Positions 53,583 to 61,333 of a DNA stretch of 64,000 bases are shown piece by piece. The DNA comes from Bhargavaea ginsengi (GTDB taxonomy: Bacteria; Bacillota; Bacilli; Bacillales_A; Planococcaceae), in contig NZ_FNZF01000001.1 of the NCBI RefSeq assembly GCF_900109165.1, forward strand, positions 301,376-365,375, given 5' to 3'. Numbering within the stretch: position 1 is the stretch's first letter; every line of letters starts with the position of its first letter. The position numbers and the translations under genes are program-made. The notes under the pieces were generated by a model. That model had not been told where the DNA came from. It did not search any database and worked only from the letters and a program-made list of their open reading frames with translations.

Positions 53583-55040
53583 ATGGCTGAGGTTCCGATA
53601 ACCAAAGACTTCATCGTTAAAGACGGCTATCTCTCCTTTATTCTGCCGTTTGCCTACAGGAAAAAACAGATCCGCAAAGCGGCTGACGCCCTTAAAGATG
53701 ATGGCTTCCACTTCTTTACCCTCGACGATCCGGGAGGGCGGATTGATGAGCTTTATGAAGGAGCGATCGAGATTTCCCAGGAAGAGCTTGACCAGTATTT
53801 CCTTCCCTACGTGGAACAGAAAATCTTCCCGCCTTCTGTGGAAGATTACGGTTTCCACCGCTTCTACAAAGTGGTCGGGGAAGAGTTTTCACTGAAGGCT
53901 GACGGAGAGACGTACCCCTTCCGTTTCATGAGTCTCGATGTAATTCTCGGACCGTTCGGCATCGCCTTTCTCACGTCAAGGGTGCGCCTTCAGGATAAAG
54001 ACCTTCCCCTGTCCTCCGTCCTGAACTTTATGCAGCACTTCAGAGCAACAGAAAACAAGCTGAAAGAAGAAAAAGGTTCTGTCATATTCTGTGATGATGG
54101 CGTGGAGTTCTCAAGTATCCATGAATTTCTGTTTGGCCGCCTGGCCTCCGCGGTCAAGCCGTTCGTCATCCACGACGACCGGCTCACGGGCTACTTCGGC
54201 AGCCTGCCATATTTTGAAGACGAGCGGATGTTTGTCACTTCTTTTCTGTTTGCGGAGTCAGACACCGAGATCAGCGAAGAACAGCTTTTCCGGATCGGCA
54301 GGGTGGACGGGCTCAGTCCCGAGAGAGAATCGTTCATCTCAGCATCCAACATGGATTACATACGGAATTATCTGGACCAATACCTGCATGACCGCTGGGC
54401 ACCGGATCTTTACACGATAGCCACTGATTTTGCCTACTCCAATGTGACGACGAAAAATCTGGAGGACATGCAGCGGCCGCTTGCGCATTTCATGGGCACG
54501 CATTACTACAATTTCATGCTTCATTACTTTTACCGGATCATGCTGCTGCGGGTCTCATTCGAATACAGCCGGCTGAAGTGGGACAAAGACGAAGAATACC
54601 TGAAACGGCTGATCGAACTGATTACGATCTTCTCGTCCTGGTACCACTTCAAGCTGGTGAGTGTCCGCCAGGAAGGCCGCGAGCTAGGCCAGCTTTTCAG
54701 GCGGGCTTTCAGTCTGGATGACCTGTTCGAGGAAGTCCGCACAACGCTCGAAGAGCTGTATCGCACACAGGAAAACTCGGCGACCAATCGGATGAACCTC
54801 CTCCTCTTCTTCCTGACCGTCTTCACCGTCATCTCGGGTATCTATGGGATGAACCTGGTTATTGACGACTGGAAGAACGACACCAGCTGGAAGGAGATCT
54901 CTTCGTACGGAGTATTTGGATGGATTGCGTTCGTGACAGCCTTGCTCGGGATTGGCATGTCGATCTACCTCTTCTTCACTTATCTTGGCCGCATCGTCTG
55001 GAGGAAGCTGCGGAGAAAGTTCGACGATATGGACTTCTGA
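53583..55040 (+). CDS. Divergent CorA-superfamily membrane protein
   Basis: A 485-residue protein with a large soluble N-terminal part (about 400 residues, alpha/beta and then long helices) and two membrane helices at the C-terminus (about 408-428 and 447-467). Just after the first helix it reads SGIYGMNL, the YGMN signature of CorA/Mrs2 divalent cation channels. The soluble part is longer than CorA's roughly 240 residues and does not look like it. The first helix follows a charged stretch EELYRTQENSATNRMN, also as in CorA. A Mg2+ or other divalent cation channel is the best guess, in an outgroup of the family. ATG 53583 follows GGTG at six bases; an ATG at 53565 lacks a site. Confidence 0.75.
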   Translation: MAEVPITKDFIVKDGYLSFILPFAYRKKQIRKAADALKDDGFHFFTLDDPGGRIDELYEGAIEISQEELDQYFLPYVEQKIFPPSVEDYGFHRFYKVVGEEFSLKADGETYPFRFMSLDVILGPFGIAFLTSRVRLQDKDLPLSSVLNFMQHFRATENKLKEEKGSVIFCDDGVEFSSIHEFLFGRLASAVKPFVIHDDRLTGYFGSLPYFEDERMFVTSFLFAESDTEISEEQLFRIGRVDGLSPERESFISASNMDYIRNYLDQYLHDRWAPDLYTIATDFAYSNVTTKNLEDMQRPLAHFMGTHYYNFMLHYFYRIMLLRVSFEYSRLKWDKDEEYLKRLIELITIFSSWYHFKLVSVRQEGRELGQLFRRAFSLDDLFEEVRTTLEELYRTQENSATNRMNLLLFFLTVFTVISGIYGMNLVIDDWKNDTSWKEISSYGVFGWIAFVTALLGIGMSIYLFFTYLGRIVWRKLRRKFDDMDF

Positions 55041-55046
55041 AAATTT

Positions 55047-55083
55047 GGCCCGGCACGCAATCACAGGCGTGCCGGGCCTTTTC
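55047..55083 (+). terminator. Terminator of the CorA-like gene
   Basis: GGCCCGGCACGC / GCGTGCCGGGCC hairpin with 12-base arms and a TTTT tail. Confidence 0.88.
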
Positions 55084-55126
55084 GCATGCAGCCGGTTATT
55101 TTTGCAATCACATAAGCATTTTCCTC

Positions 55127-55154
55127 TTGCATTCCTGTTTGGATTTTGTATAAT
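55127..55154 (+). promoter_or_regulatory. Promoter of the regulator-pot operon
   Basis: TTGCAT (55127-55132), 16-base spacer, TATAAT (55149-55154), in an A/T-rich stretch. Confidence 0.75.
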
Positions 55155-55169
55155 AAAACCCGCTATTGC

Positions 55170-55184
55170 TAAACTTAAAGTTTA
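55170..55184. promoter_or_regulatory. Palindromic operator candidate for the XRE-cupin regulator
   Basis: TAAACTT-A-AAGTTTA, a perfect seven-base inverted repeat around one base, with a further half-site-like GTAAACT at 55191-55197. It covers the start of the transcript between the -10 box and the regulator gene. Autorepression by the regulator is inferred. Confidence 0.5.
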
Positions 55185-55215
55185 TTATAAGTAAACTCCA
55201 ACAGGAGGCTATGCC

Positions 55216-55758
55216 ATGCAGATCGGAAAAAAGATCAAGCGGCTGCGGCTGAAAAAAGGGCTCACCCAGGAAGAACTGGGCGAGCGTACAGATCTGACCA
55301 AGGGCTATATTTCACAGCTCGAACGCGATCACACCTCGCCATCCATCGAAACCCTGTTTTCGCTTCTCGAGGTGCTCGGCTCATCCCCCAAGGAGTTTTT
55401 TGACGACGGCAATCCTGCCGCCAAGGTGGTTTTCGGCAAGGAAGAGCACATTTTGAATACCGATGAGGAACGGGGGTACTCCGTCCGTTGGCTCGTATCC
55501 GAATCAAACGAAAAAGAGATGGAGCCTGTCCTGCTGACCCTTGCGCCTGGTGGTGAGTTCAAAGAGTTCGAGCCTTCCCTCTCCCAGACATTCGTTTTTG
55601 TACTGGATGGGCAGATCCGCCTTCAATTGGGTACAGAGAGTTATGAGGCCGGATCAGGAGATGCCCTTTATTACGAGGCTTCGCATGACCATCAGCTGTT
55701 GAATTCCGGTCCCGGGGAGGCCAGGTGCCTGCTCGTCGCCACCGATTCGTATTTGTGA
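55216..55758 (+). CDS. XRE-family regulator with C-terminal cupin, polyamine operon regulator
   Basis: A 180-residue repressor: helix-turn-helix at residues about 5-60 (KRLRLKKGLTQEELGERTDL, SQLERDHTSPSIETL) and a cupin domain at 100-180 (SQTFVFVLDGQIRLQLG, YYEASHDHQLLNSG). This architecture is shared with PuuR and similar sensors that bind polyamines or amino acids in the cupin. It is the first gene of an operon with potABCD (23 bases to potA). It likely senses spermidine or putrescine. The operator candidate at 55170-55184 is just upstream. Start ATG 55216 follows AGGAGG. Confidence 0.9.
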   Translation: MQIGKKIKRLRLKKGLTQEELGERTDLTKGYISQLERDHTSPSIETLFSLLEVLGSSPKEFFDDGNPAAKVVFGKEEHILNTDEERGYSVRWLVSESNEKEMEPVLLTLAPGGEFKEFEPSLSQTFVFVLDGQIRLQLGTESYEAGSGDALYYEASHDHQLLNSGPGEARCLLVATDSYL

Positions 55759-55781
55759 TTATTGGAAACTGGAGGTAAGAC

Positions 55782-56888
55782 ATGACGCAACAGCCCATCA
55801 TCCGTTTTGACAATGTTTCAAAGCGGTACAACGACGACACGACTGTCCTGAGCAACATCAGCTTTGAAATGGAACGCGGCAAGTTTTATACGCTTCTCGG
55901 ACCATCCGGCTGCGGAAAGACTACGATTCTCCGCCTGATTGCCGGCTTTATCGAACCGAGCAGCGGAGAAATCCAGTTTAACGGAAAGAAAATAAATGAG
56001 GTCCCGCCCAATGAGCGGCAGGTTAATACCGTTTTCCAGGACTATGCCCTCTTCCCTCACCTGAATGTCTTTGAGAACGTCGCTTTCGGACTTCGTATAA
56101 AGAAGATCAAGCAGGCGGAGGTCAAGCGCCGAGTCGAGGAAGCCTTGCGCTTCGTCAACCTTCAGGGGTATGAGAACCGTGAGATTTCCGAGATGTCCGG
56201 CGGCCAGCGCCAGCGTGTGGCCATCGCCCGCGCCATCGTCAATGATCCGGAGATCATCCTTCTCGACGAGCCGCTGTCCGCGCTTGACCTGAAACTGCGG
56301 ACTGAGATGCAGTATGAGCTTCGGGAATTGCAGCAACGGCTCGGCAAGACCTTCATCTTCGTCACCCATGACCAGGAGGAAGCACTTGCGATGTCCGACG
56401 AGATCTTCGTCATGAATGCAGGTGAAATCGTCCAGTCAGGAACACCAATCGATATTTACGACGAGCCGATCAACCGATTTGTCGCCGACTTTATCGGGGA
56501 ATCCAACATTGTGGATGGCGTCATGATCCGGGACCACCTGGTCCGTTTCGCCGGCAAGGAATTCGAATGTGTGGATGCCGGTCTGGATACAAACGAAAAA
56601 ATCGAGGTCGTCATCCGGCCGGAAGACCTGGAGATCACTTCCCCGGAACGCGGGAAGCTGATTGTCACAGTTGACACACAGCTTTTCCGGGGTGTCCACT
56701 ATGAACTGTCGACTTACGACAGGGACGGCAACGAGTGGCTTGTACATTCCACAAGAAAAGCGCAGGTGGGCGATGAAATCGGCCTCGACTTCGATCCTGA
56801 GGCGATCCACGTCATGAGGCTCAACGAATCTGAAGAAGATTTCGACCGGAGGCTCGAATCATACGAGGTGCCGGACCATGCAGAATAA
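55782..56888 (+). CDS. potA: Spermidine/putrescine ABC transporter ATPase
   Basis: ATP-binding subunit that energises polyamine import, 368 residues. The ABC domain has Walker [14 protein letters not shown], the Q-loop region [13 protein letters not shown], signature [14 protein letters not shown] and Walker [13 protein letters not shown], with the H-loop [14 protein letters not shown]-terminal TOBE regulatory domain follows (about 290-360). The start follows GGAGG at six bases. Its end overlaps potB by 11 bases, as is typical for translationally coupled pot operons. Confidence 0.96.
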   Translation: MTQQPIIRFDNVSKRYNDDTTVLSNISFEMERGKFYTLLGPSGCGKTTILRLIAGFIEPSSGEIQFNGKKINEVPPNERQVNTVFQDYALFPHLNVFENVAFGLRIKKIKQAEVKRRVEEALRFVNLQGYENREISEMSGGQRQRVAIARAIVNDPEIILLDEPLSALDLKLRTEMQYELRELQQRLGKTFIFVTHDQEEALAMSDEIFVMNAGEIVQSGTPIDIYDEPINRFVADFIGESNIVDGVMIRDHLVRFAGKEFECVDAGLDTNEKIEVVIRPEDLEITSPERGKLIVTVDTQLFRGVHYELSTYDRDGNEWLVHSTRKAQVGDEIGLDFDPEAIHVMRLNESEEDFDRRLESYEVPDHAE

Positions 56889-57702
56889 ATCGACGAAAGC
56901 CCTATATCTGATCCCGTATGGTGCCTGGATCCTCCTGTTTGTCGTCGCACCAATTGCACTTGTCGTCTACTACTCGCTGTTCGATATCCACGGCGATTTT
57001 ACGTTTTCCAACTACAAGGCGTTCTTTTCCTCGGTCTATCTGGAACTGACGCTCAGCTCGTTCTGGTACGCCTTCCTGATCACGCTGTTCTCGCTGCTGA
57101 TATCGTATCCGACCGCTTATTTCCTGACAAAGACAAAACATAAGCAGCTATGGCTGCTTTTGATCATCATCCCTTCGTGGATCAACTTGCTTTTGAAGAC
57201 TTACGCTTTTATCGGGATCTTCGGGCAGTACGGTCCGATCAACGCCTTTTTTGCAGCAATCGGCATCGGATCCACGCAGCTGCTGTTCACCGATTTCAGC
57301 TTTATTTTCGTATCAGTCTATATTTTCATTCCGTTCATGATCTTGCCGATCTTTAACGCGATCGACCGGCTCAATCCGGCACTGATCGATGCGTCGCGTG
57401 ATCTCGGGGCAAGCCCCTGGACAACATTCCGGAGGGTCATTCTCCCGCTCACGATGAACGGGGTGAAATCCGGCATCCAGGTGACTTTTATTCCCGCGCT
57501 TTCGCTATTCATGATCACACGGCTGATTGCAGGGAACAAAGTTATCACGCTCGGCACAGCGATCGAGCAGCAATTCCTCGTCACCCAGAACTGGGGAATG
57601 GGCTCGACGATCGCGGTCTTCCTGATTCTGTTCATGTTCATCATCATGCTGTTCACCGGCCAGAAAGAGAAAGGAGGCGCATCGGTTGGGAAAACAAAGT
57701 AA
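56878..57702 (+). CDS. potB: Spermidine/putrescine ABC transporter permease PotB
   Basis: One of the two permeases of the polyamine importer: 274 residues, about six helices. The EAA loop for ATPase contact is [21 protein letters not shown] near residue 175. It overlaps potA by 11 bases and potC by 17 bases. Its length and the conserved YSLFDI segment after the first helix fit PotB. Confidence 0.95.
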   Translation: MQNKSTKALYLIPYGAWILLFVVAPIALVVYYSLFDIHGDFTFSNYKAFFSSVYLELTLSSFWYAFLITLFSLLISYPTAYFLTKTKHKQLWLLLIIIPSWINLLLKTYAFIGIFGQYGPINAFFAAIGIGSTQLLFTDFSFIFVSVYIFIPFMILPIFNAIDRLNPALIDASRDLGASPWTTFRRVILPLTMNGVKSGIQVTFIPALSLFMITRLIAGNKVITLGTAIEQQFLVTQNWGMGSTIAVFLILFMFIIMLFTGQKEKGGASVGKTK

Positions 57703-58486
57703 CGCACAGAAACTCTTTCTCGCGCTCGTATTCATCATCTTGTATGCGCCGATCTTCTTTTTGATCTTCTACTCGTTCAACTCAAACGGGACGATGTCGT
57801 CTTTTGAATCGTTTACGTGGGAGCACTATGCCGCAGTATTTGATGATACCCGGCTCATCATGATTGTGCTCAATACCGTTATCGTCGCACTCTTGTCGGC
57901 ACTGATTTCAACCGCGATCGGCGTTCTCGGCGCACTTGCGATTGTTTATCTGAAAAACCGGAAACTCCGCAACACGCTGCTTTCATTGAACAACGTGCTG
58001 ATCGTCAGCCCGGACGTCATTATTGGGGCATCGTTCCTGATTCTTTTTACTGCGGTTGGTGTGCGCCTCGGATTTGCATCGGTACTTATCTCGCATATCG
58101 CATTCAGCGTGCCGATCGTTGTCCTCATGGTGCTGCCGAAACTGCTGGAGATGAGCGACTCGCTGATCGATGCTGCCCGCGACCTCGGCGCATCCGGCCG
58201 GGACGTGCTGACACGCGTCATCATCCCGTACATCAAGCCGGGGATCTTCGCCGGATTCTTCCTGGCGCTCACATACTCGCTCGATGACTTTGCCGTGACC
58301 TTCTTTGTAACGGGCAATGGATTCAGCACCCTGTCCGTCGAGATCTACTCGATGGCACGCGCAGGCATCTCTCTGACGATCAACGCGCTCTCCGGCCTGA
58401 TCTTCATCGTCACTATTGGTCTGGTCCTCGTCTACTATGCATTGAACCGGCGCAACCGCACACCTGTCACGGGGGTGAAGAAATGA
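57686..58486 (+). CDS. potC: Spermidine/putrescine ABC transporter permease PotC
   Basis: Second permease, 266 residues with six helices and the EAA loop DAARDLGASGRDVLTRVIIPY near residue 165. The start is a TTG at 57686, with GGAGG eight bases upstream, inside the end of potB. Its stop overlaps the potD start by four bases (ATGA). The signature FYSFNSNGTMSSFESFTWEHY following the first helix is usual in PotC. Confidence 0.95.
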   Translation: MGKQSNAQKLFLALVFIILYAPIFFLIFYSFNSNGTMSSFESFTWEHYAAVFDDTRLIMIVLNTVIVALLSALISTAIGVLGALAIVYLKNRKLRNTLLSLNNVLIVSPDVIIGASFLILFTAVGVRLGFASVLISHIAFSVPIVVLMVLPKLLEMSDSLIDAARDLGASGRDVLTRVIIPYIKPGIFAGFFLALTYSLDDFAVTFFVTGNGFSTLSVEIYSMARAGISLTINALSGLIFIVTIGLVLVYYALNRRNRTPVTGVKK

Positions 58487-59559
58487 AAGACATCATCCGG
58501 GCCTCAGTCGCGGTGATTGTCGTATCCGCCCTGCTCCTCTACATCAACAGTCAGCTCGGCAAGACATCGGGAAGCACGGGTAGCGACACCATCACCGTCT
58601 ACAACTGGGGTGAATACCTGGATCCGGAACTCCTGAATCAGTTCACGGAGGAAACCGGCATCCGAGTCATTTATGAAACATTCGATTCGAATGAAGCGAT
58701 GATGACGAAAGTCGAACAGGGCGGGACGTCCTATGACGTCGCCATGCCATCTGAATACATGATCGAGAAAATGAAGGAGGATGACCTTCTCATTCCTCTT
58801 GATCATTCTAAAATCCCGAATCTGAAGAATATCGATCCTTATTTTTTGGATCTTCCGTTTGATCCGGGCAATGAATACTCCGTCCCCTATTTCTGGGGCA
58901 CAGTCGGGATTGCTTTTAACCCCGATCTGCTCGGGAAGGACTTTGACTTCACAAGCTGGGAGGATCTGTGGAGCCCCGAGCTCCGCCAGCAGGTCATCCT
59001 CGTCGATAGTGCCCGCGAGGTGATCGGGATGGGCCTGAACAGCCTCGGGTATTCCCTCAACTCGACCGATGAAGCCGAACTGGATGCCGCATCTGCCAAG
59101 CTGGACGAACTTACGCCGAATGTCAAAGCCATCATCGGCGATGAGATTGTCGAGATGATGCGGCGGAACGAGGCAGCCATTGCCCTTACTTGGTCGGGCC
59201 AGGCCCTCGATATGATGTATATTAACGAATCAATCGATTTCGCGGTGCCTGAGGAAGGTTCCAACCTTTGGTTCGACAACATGATCATTCCGAAGACTGC
59301 GGCCAATGTCGACGGTGCACATCAGTTCATCAACTTCATGCTGGATGCTGAGGTCGCGGCACAAAATGCCGATTGGGTCGGTTATTCTACGCCGAATGCT
59401 GCCGGACTTGAGCTGATGGACCCGGAAGTGACCGGGGATGAGCGTTTTTATCCGGATGAGGAAATCCGCGAGCGCCTTGAAGTGTACCGGAACCTCGGAC
59501 CGGAAATGACCGGTGAATACAATGAACGCTTCCTCCGTTTTAAGATGGGGATGAATTAA
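58483..59559 (+). CDS. potD: Spermidine/putrescine-binding protein PotD
   Basis: Solute-binding protein of 358 residues that delivers polyamine to PotBC. The mature fold begins ITVYNWGEYLDPELLNQF near 37, with the polyamine-site pieces YDVAMPSEYMIEKM, PYFWGTVGIAFNP and the ALTWSGQALDMMY segment. The N-terminus has one hydrophobic helix (residues about 7-21) but I find no cysteine in the first 40 residues, so no lipobox. It may be anchored by an uncleaved helix rather than lipid. It is the last pot gene, followed by a terminator. Confidence 0.93.
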   Translation: MKDIIRASVAVIVVSALLLYINSQLGKTSGSTGSDTITVYNWGEYLDPELLNQFTEETGIRVIYETFDSNEAMMTKVEQGGTSYDVAMPSEYMIEKMKEDDLLIPLDHSKIPNLKNIDPYFLDLPFDPGNEYSVPYFWGTVGIAFNPDLLGKDFDFTSWEDLWSPELRQQVILVDSAREVIGMGLNSLGYSLNSTDEAELDAASAKLDELTPNVKAIIGDEIVEMMRRNEAAIALTWSGQALDMMYINESIDFAVPEEGSNLWFDNMIIPKTAANVDGAHQFINFMLDAEVAAQNADWVGYSTPNAAGLELMDPEVTGDERFYPDEEIRERLEVYRNLGPEMTGEYNERFLRFKMGMN

Positions 59560-59560
59560 T

Positions 59561-59607
59561 AATCAGCCCGGAATCCGCAGATTTCGGGCTGATTTTAATT
59601 TTTGTTT
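59561..59607 (+). terminator. Terminator of the pot operon
   Basis: AATCAGCCCG / CGGGCTGATT hairpin followed by TTAATTTTTGTTTTTTTC. Confidence 0.82.
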
Positions 59608-59698
59608 TTTTCTTGGAAGGCATAGCTGCTAGTGAAATGGGTAATGTGGATATGGTAAGATAGTTTGACACACGAAATTTCAAAAAGGGGGCCCGGGC

Positions 59699-60919
59699 AT
59701 GGCGGAGGGAACCAATCGTTCTGCATTGTATATCCTCATGTTCAACATGTTCATCGCGATGTCCGGCATCGGGCTGATCATTCCGATCATGCCGGCTTAC
59801 CTGGAGACATTTGGAGCAGCCGGCCAGGTGCTCGGCTTTCTGATTTCCTCCTTTGCGCTGGCGCAATTCCTGTTTTCTCCGATATCCGGCAATCTGTCTG
59901 ACAGATATGGACGGAAGAAGCTGATCATTTTCGGGCTTGTCGTCTTCGGCCTGTCACAGCTCGCCTTCGGTCTCGCGACGGAACTTTGGATGCTGTTCGT
60001 CGCCAGGTTCATCACCGGCTTCGGTGCGGCTTTCCTTATTCCTCCGATGATGGCCTTCGTTGCGGACATCACGACTTTTGATGACCGCGGAAAAGGGATG
60101 GGATGGCTCGGTGCCTCGATGTCCCTCGGCTTCATGATCGGCCCGTCTATAGGTGGATTCCTCTCGGGCGTCAGTCTTCAGTTCCCGTTTTATATCGCCT
60201 GCAGCGTCGCCCTGATTGCCGCTTTGTCCTCAGCGCTTATTCTTCCGGATCCCCGTCCGGAAGCCGGACCGGAAAAGCAGGAGCCGAAAAAGCAGGAGAA
60301 CATTGTGGGCCAGCTAAAGCGTTCTATTGCTATGAATTACTTTATCCTGCTGATCATCACGCTTGTCTTCTCGTTCGGACTCGCAAACTTCCAGGCGACG
60401 ATCTCCATGTATATGGACAAAAAATATGCCTACACCCCGGCCGAGATTGCGATACTCATGACAATCGGGGGCTTTATCGGGGTCGTTGTCCAGACATTTG
60501 TCGTCGATCCGCTGTTCCGCAAATTCGGTGAGATGCGGGTAATCCTTGTGAACCTGCTGATCGCGGCAGTGTCGATGTCCTGCATTTTATTTGTAGACCG
60601 CTTCTGGTCGCTTATGCTCATTTCGACATTCTTCTTCACGGCGACTTCCCTGCTCCGTCCGGCATTGAATACACTGATTTCGAAGATGGCCGGAAACGAA
60701 CAGGGATTTGCCGCCGGCCTGATCAATGCCTATATGAGTCTCGGCAATATGTTCGGTCCTGCACTGGCCGGGACGCTATTCGACATTAATATGGCCATCC
60801 CGTATATGTTCGGAACCGCTGTGCTGCTTATCTGCTTCGGCATCACCGTTACCTGGGCAAGGCTGCACAAAGAACAGCTCCAGGCGCTCCGCTCCAGAAA
60901 AGTTGCGGTGACCCGGTAA
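59699..60919 (+). CDS. MFS drug/proton antiporter (DHA1 family)
   Basis: A 406-residue twelve-helix transporter. The family's motif A is present between helices 2 and 3 (GNLSDRYGRKKLIIFG), and motif C-like glycines occur in helix 5 (GASMSLGFMIGPSIGGFLSG), the mark of antiport exporters. The two six-helix halves are joined by a charged loop with PGPEK-type repeats (EAGPEKQEPKKQEN). It resembles tetracycline or multidrug exporters of Bacillales; the substrate is unknown. ATG 59699 follows AAGGGGG at about eight bases. Confidence 0.87.
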   Translation: MAEGTNRSALYILMFNMFIAMSGIGLIIPIMPAYLETFGAAGQVLGFLISSFALAQFLFSPISGNLSDRYGRKKLIIFGLVVFGLSQLAFGLATELWMLFVARFITGFGAAFLIPPMMAFVADITTFDDRGKGMGWLGASMSLGFMIGPSIGGFLSGVSLQFPFYIACSVALIAALSSALILPDPRPEAGPEKQEPKKQENIVGQLKRSIAMNYFILLIITLVFSFGLANFQATISMYMDKKYAYTPAEIAILMTIGGFIGVVVQTFVVDPLFRKFGEMRVILVNLLIAAVSMSCILFVDRFWSLMLISTFFFTATSLLRPALNTLISKMAGNEQGFAAGLINAYMSLGNMFGPALAGTLFDINMAIPYMFGTAVLLICFGITVTWARLHKEQLQALRSRKVAVTR

Positions 60920-60946
60920 AAAATCAATGCAGGACCACTGAAAGCC

Positions 60947-60987
60947 AAAAGGGCCGTCACTCAGATTTTTGAGTGACCGCCCTTTTT
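60947..60987 (+). terminator. Terminator of the MFS gene
   Basis: AAAAGGGC..TCACTCA pairing with TGAGTGA..GCCCTTTTT (paired outer and inner blocks) with a T tract. Confidence 0.88.
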
Positions 60988-61058
60988 CGTGTGTCCCGCT
61001 GATTTCTGCTCGAAGGGATGGGTTTCCCCTAAAGAGGGAAATTATCAATGCATACGGC

Positions 61059-61228
61059 GGTTTCGTCATTCGTGCGCTTGGTTTCGTCATTCGCATGCCC
61101 GGTTTCGTCATTCGGCCCCCCGATTTCGTCATTCGCCAGCTTCCCGGGGCCGAATGACGAGATTATCCGATCGAATGACGAGATTATCCGGCCGAATGAC
61201 GAAATTGCCCTGATGAATGACGAAATCA
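61059..61228. repeat. Phased array: four direct then four inverted copies of a 14-bp motif at exactly 21-bp steps
   Basis: Motif GRTTTCGTCATTCG starts at 61059, 61080, 61101 and 61122. After a 15-base centre (61136-61150) the complement CGAATGACGARAT follows at 61151, 61172, 61193 and 61214 (the last with T instead of C). Spacers of seven to eight bases vary in sequence. One more, partial forward copy lies at 61262-61273, out of phase. Between genes whose terminator and stop flank it (60987 and 61334), it lies downstream of both convergent genes. Frames through it give a seven-residue repeat (MTKPxxR type) that I take to be incidental. Confidence 0.85.
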
Positions 61229-61333
61229 CCACACGCGGCTGATCGCGGTCACCACCGCCTCGGTTTCGTCATTTTCTCAACCGATGGGTTCATCAGAGGC
61301 CACGCTTTGTATGGCCACCTCCTGCGTTCCGCA

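Noticed and set aside
60776-61132. Reverse frames with a repeated MTKxxxR heptad across the 21-bp array
   Set aside because: The heptad is what a 21-bp repeat must give when translated; the frame runs antisense into the MFS gene and lacks a ribosome site at the ATG used.
61059-61228. CRISPR-like reading of the repeat array
   Set aside because: Spacers are only seven to eight bases, half of the copies are inverted, and no cas genes are present.
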